Shown here: positions 62,701 to 64,000 of the stretch, piece by piece | Layout of the letters: each line of letters begins with the position of its first letter | How positions within the stretch are numbered: the first letter of the stretch is position 1 | Source of the DNA: Arcuatula senhousia | Taxonomy: Eukaryota; Mollusca; Bivalvia; Mytilida; Mytilidae | Assembly: GCA_963971305.1 (NCBI GenBank) | Contig: OZ020306.1 | Location: forward strand, 5,200,842-5,264,841 | Direction: 5' to 3' | DNA length: 64,000 nt | The notes under the pieces: model-generated | The model's input: only the letters and a program-made list of their open reading frames with translations | Databases searched by the model: none | What the model was told of the DNA's origin: nothing | Program-made: the position numbers and the translations under genes

Positions 62701-63226
62701 AAATTTTTGCATATCATATAATTCAAAACCTTTTCTTATGTTATTCATGATACAAGTACTGAAGTTATGACTTAATATAGTTAAACATTCTCCAATTTGA
62801 ATTTAAACGGATTTCAACATGTTTGAAACTTTTTTGTCCCGACCAACAGATGAACTTACTAGTGGTCTACTTCTGTCTCTCACATTTTGGGGGACAGAAC
62901 TCATTAGAGACCATTGAAAAGAATTTGTTAAAAGTATGTAGTTGATCACTTTGACACAAATGTTTTTTAAGAGTTAAGAGATTTTATCAATTCTTTGCAT
63001 TTTAGTTCATCTTGACACTGTGTGGGCAACACTCCTCTGAGTTTCCACTTTAAACATTGTACTGATTACCTTTATATCTTACAGACATCAGTTAGAGACC
63101 CCCGGGAAATATTCTAACTTGGAAGTGTTTTATCATGACAAGAAAGCTGTGCTGAATGGTACATGTATCCCCCCACAAGTAACCCCAAATACGACACCCA
63201 ACAGGGAACAGATACCTGAAATGAAG
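50511..63226 (+). CDS. DENND11: DENN domain-containing protein 11 (DENND11/LCHN), exons 1-4, 3' end outside window
   Basis: Four exons join in phase to about 207 residues collinear with vertebrate DENND11. Landmarks are [75 protein letters not shown] and [20 protein letters not shown]. Exons 1-3 cover the upstream (longin-like) DENN half; the core DENN lies to the right. DENN proteins act on Rab GTPases, often as exchange factors; DENND11 itself is little studied. The N-terminus has an acidic dileucine EERSPLL. Introns are full of MITEs, and intron 3 is almost wholly a 46-bp array grown from the exon 3 donor. Confidence 0.93.
50826..52053. mobile_element. 459-bp MITE, copy 1, interrupted by a second MITE
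   Basis: Ends GGCCCGAGACTAGT ... and ... GGTCTCGTACC form an imperfect inverted repeat (GAGAC core and GCCCC/GGGGC further in). Without the nested insert and its 5-base duplication it is exactly as long as copy 2. Confidence 0.75.
51099..51862. mobile_element. 764-bp TIR element nested in the first MITE copy
   Basis: Begins CAGTCAGGGGC and ends GCCCCTGACTG, with the inverted similarity running on for about 50 bases (ACTTAAATCAGTGATTTTT / AAAAATCACTGATTTAAGT). TTTTA is duplicated at 51094-51098 and 51863-51867 and is single in the empty paralogue at 53.9 kb. No coding capacity. Confidence 0.9.
52054..53607. repeat. DENND11 intron 1 segment with a GGGCGGC minisatellite
   Basis: Mostly AT-rich. 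A dispersed element from about 52930 carries a pure G/C run of GGGCGGC and GGGCGGG units at 53067-53119 in an otherwise AT-rich intron. It opens a chance Pro/Ala/Arg frame on the minus strand. Confidence 0.6.
53608..54066. mobile_element. 459-bp MITE, copy 2, uninterrupted
   Basis: Nearly identical to copy 1 (one substitution noticed, GTGTATG/GCGTATG) and in the same orientation in the same intron. Confidence 0.8.
54149..54329. mobile_element. hAT-like MITE (181 bp) with repeated ACCACAGTGCTAT motifs
   Basis: Ends CAGTGTTCT and AGAACACTG are exact inverted repeats of hAT style. Inside, ACCACAGTGCTAT or its reverse complement occurs five times (about 54171, 54180, 54208, 54251, 54293). The flanks share only AGTC, so the 8-base target duplication is not clear. 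Confidence 0.65.
54520..55090 (+). repeat. Two partial tandem copies with an unexplained open frame
   Basis: A segment with ACTTTTGATTCGTTTTATTA, TTTTCGTGCTT and ATGCCTCACTGATGATCTC occurs at 54520-54910 and, shortened, at 54915-55095. The longer copy has an open frame 54677-54904 ending [14 protein letters not shown] followed by AAG|GTAAGG, which looks like an exon end. DENND11 has no such segment, and I do not recognise it. Confidence 0.45.
55729..55828 (+). CDS. DENND11: DENND11 exon 2
   Basis: [10 protein letters not shown] to LLKDF. Acceptor TTCTTCAG, donor GT|GTAAGA, leaving phase 2. Confidence 0.93.
55829..57029 (+). other. DENND11 intron 2
   Basis: AT-rich; nothing recognised. Confidence 0.5.
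57030..57188 (+). CDS. DENND11: DENND11 exon 3
   Basis: [10 protein letters not shown] to FLETQV, then split Arg. Acceptor CTGTTTAG, donor CAG|GTAATC. The last 34 bases and the donor seed the 5.4-kb array. Confidence 0.93.
57155..62580 (+). repeat. DENND11: 46-bp x about 118 minisatellite from the DENND11 exon 3 donor
   Basis: ACAGACATATGCAATTCTTA recurs at 46-base spacing from 57155 to 62535 (5380 bases: 117 steps, two of them one base short). Each unit is the last 34 exon bases, the donor (CAG|GTAATCC, or CAT|GTAATCC in about a third by eye) and a short CACATT linker. The array ends with a longer exon-like piece (ATCTACATCTTATACAAAC) at 62571-62611. Rare variants shared exactly 1609 bases apart show higher-order duplication. 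Confidence 0.95.
62612..63084 (+). other. DENND11 intron 3, right end
   Basis: AT-rich, no recognised feature other than the exon 4 acceptor tract TATATCTTACAG. Confidence 0.5.
63085..63226 (+). CDS. DENND11: DENND11 exon 4
   Basis: [10 protein letters not shown] to QIPEMK, ending in phase 0 at AAG|GTGAGT. The exon end is copied again just inside the intron. Confidence 0.92.
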
Positions 63227-63281
63227 GTGAGTATCCCTCCACAAGTAACCCCAAACACGACACCCATGATACCTGAAATGA
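63165..63281 (+). repeat. DENND11: Duplication of the DENND11 exon 4 end
   Basis: Bases 63165-63226 (CACAAGTAACCCCAAATACG ... ATACCTGAAATGAAG) are repeated at 63231-63281 with a short internal deletion and without a good donor (AAG|TGTTAT). A third, poorer copy lies at about 63860-63930, beyond an inserted repeat. Confidence 0.85.
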
Positions 63282-63321
63282 AGTGTTATGTCAGATTTAA
63301 AATTGAAATGTTTTATTTTTA

Positions 63322-63822
63322 ACATCAGTCGATTAATTATTATCAATTAGCTGTCAGTAACAGCAAGTGTTCTATAGAGAGTTTCTATAAAGTTCATTTG
63401 TTCTTGTTGTCTTTTGTCTAAGGTTTTCTCTAGTGGAATTGAATGTTGATCAATTTGATTTTTATTGTATGTTAGTTTTTGTGCTTTGTCTGGAATTATT
63501 GATTGGGGGAAGTTTGGGCCAAAAAAATTAGTTAAACCCTGCCACATTTTATATGTACCTGTCCTAAGCCAGAAATCTCTGACAAAGCTTTTGTTTGTAC
63601 TTGTCTTTTTGATGTTTTCTTCCTTGTTTAAGAAGAGGGTCTATTTTTACTATTTCAGGACTTGATTTGAATTATATGCATTTTATTAAGACCTTTGGCC
63701 TATTGCCAAATGGAGAGTAGCGCCTTCTGGTGTTGCTGAAGGCTGCTGGCTGTTGTCCATCATTTTTCTAAATTATCGCTTGTTATGTCAGCTGTGTTCC
63801 ACATCTCATTGTTTTCTAGTAT
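63322..63822 (-). mobile_element. Uninterrupted copy of the 10341-13245 dispersed repeat
   Basis: Reverse complement of 10341-10716 joined to 13099-13245. The junction region TTTTTATTGTATGTTAG is continuous here, proving that the LINE at 10717-13098 is an insertion. Confidence 0.8.
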
Positions 63823-64000
63823 CCCTCTATACATCCATACTGAAGTAACACTTAACATGACACCAAACAGAGACAGATATCTGAAATCCCTCCACAAGTA
63901 ATGGCAAACACTACACCTACTTAGGCTAATGATATTTAAGTGAATATTTGCATGGTGAAATATGTTTTGGAGGTTTAATTTTACAAAAGGTATTTGGTCC

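Overview
The window looks like AT-rich, intron-rich animal nuclear DNA, most likely from a bivalve mollusc such as a mussel. The genus is an inference from the style of the dispersed repeats, not a measurement. Four protein-coding genes can be assembled exon by exon with intact reading phase across every junction: (1) UBA2, the catalytic subunit of the SUMO E1 enzyme, minus strand, 21969 down to 6443, ten exons, with its 3' part lying left of the window; (2) HAUS4, an augmin-complex subunit, plus strand, 22266-30157, nine exons, complete at 354 aa; (3) a Scratch/Snail-superfamily zinc-finger repressor, plus strand, 37388-39910, two exons, complete at 458 aa; (4) DENND11/LCHN, plus strand, exons 1-4 at 50511-63226, with its 3' part lying right of the window. 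UBA2 and HAUS4 are head to head, with start codons 296 bases apart.

The rest is mostly mobile DNA. A structurally intact L1/Tx1-like LINE (two open ORFs) sits in UBA2 intron 10 at the left edge. A 5'-truncated, broken CR1/Jockey-like LINE is nested inside a dispersed repeat in UBA2 intron 5, and an uninterrupted copy of that repeat lies at 63322-63822. A young 4.9-kb LTR retrotransposon (43812-48749) has near-identical LTRs and a tRNA-Leu-type primer-binding site but no reverse transcriptase, RNase H or integrase. Its 3' ORF carries a single C2H2 finger. Several MITE-like elements are defined by terminal inverted repeats: 7378-7565, 17417-17824, 33689-34430, 51099-51862, 54149-54329 and a pair at 50826/53608. 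One tRNA-derived SINE is at about 18315-18600.

The most unusual feature is a recurrent pattern. In three neighbouring genes, tandem repeats have grown out of exon/intron junctions, so that every repeat unit carries a copy of a real splice site with some flanking exon. The cases are UBA2 exon 9 donor (21 bp x2), UBA2 exon 7 donor (43 bp x14), HAUS4 exon 4 acceptor (72 bp x14), HAUS4 exon 5 donor (73 bp x8), HAUS4 exon 8 donor (about 74 and 48 bp units), DENND11 exon 3 donor (46 bp x about 118, 5.4 kb) and DENND11 exon 4 donor (2-3 copies). In DENND11 each unit also has an AG that would define a 30-nt, phase-symmetric pseudo-exon. In HAUS4 only the last of 14 near-identical acceptors avoids an in-frame stop. 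I know of no described class of such splice-junction minisatellites, but I could not search the literature or databases.

Scratch lies between HAUS4 and DENND11 with long non-coding flanks, as expected of a developmental regulator. Its 3' flank has an AU-rich block, and a less AT-rich segment further downstream has paired AP-1 sites. All repeat counts and element boundaries were read by eye.
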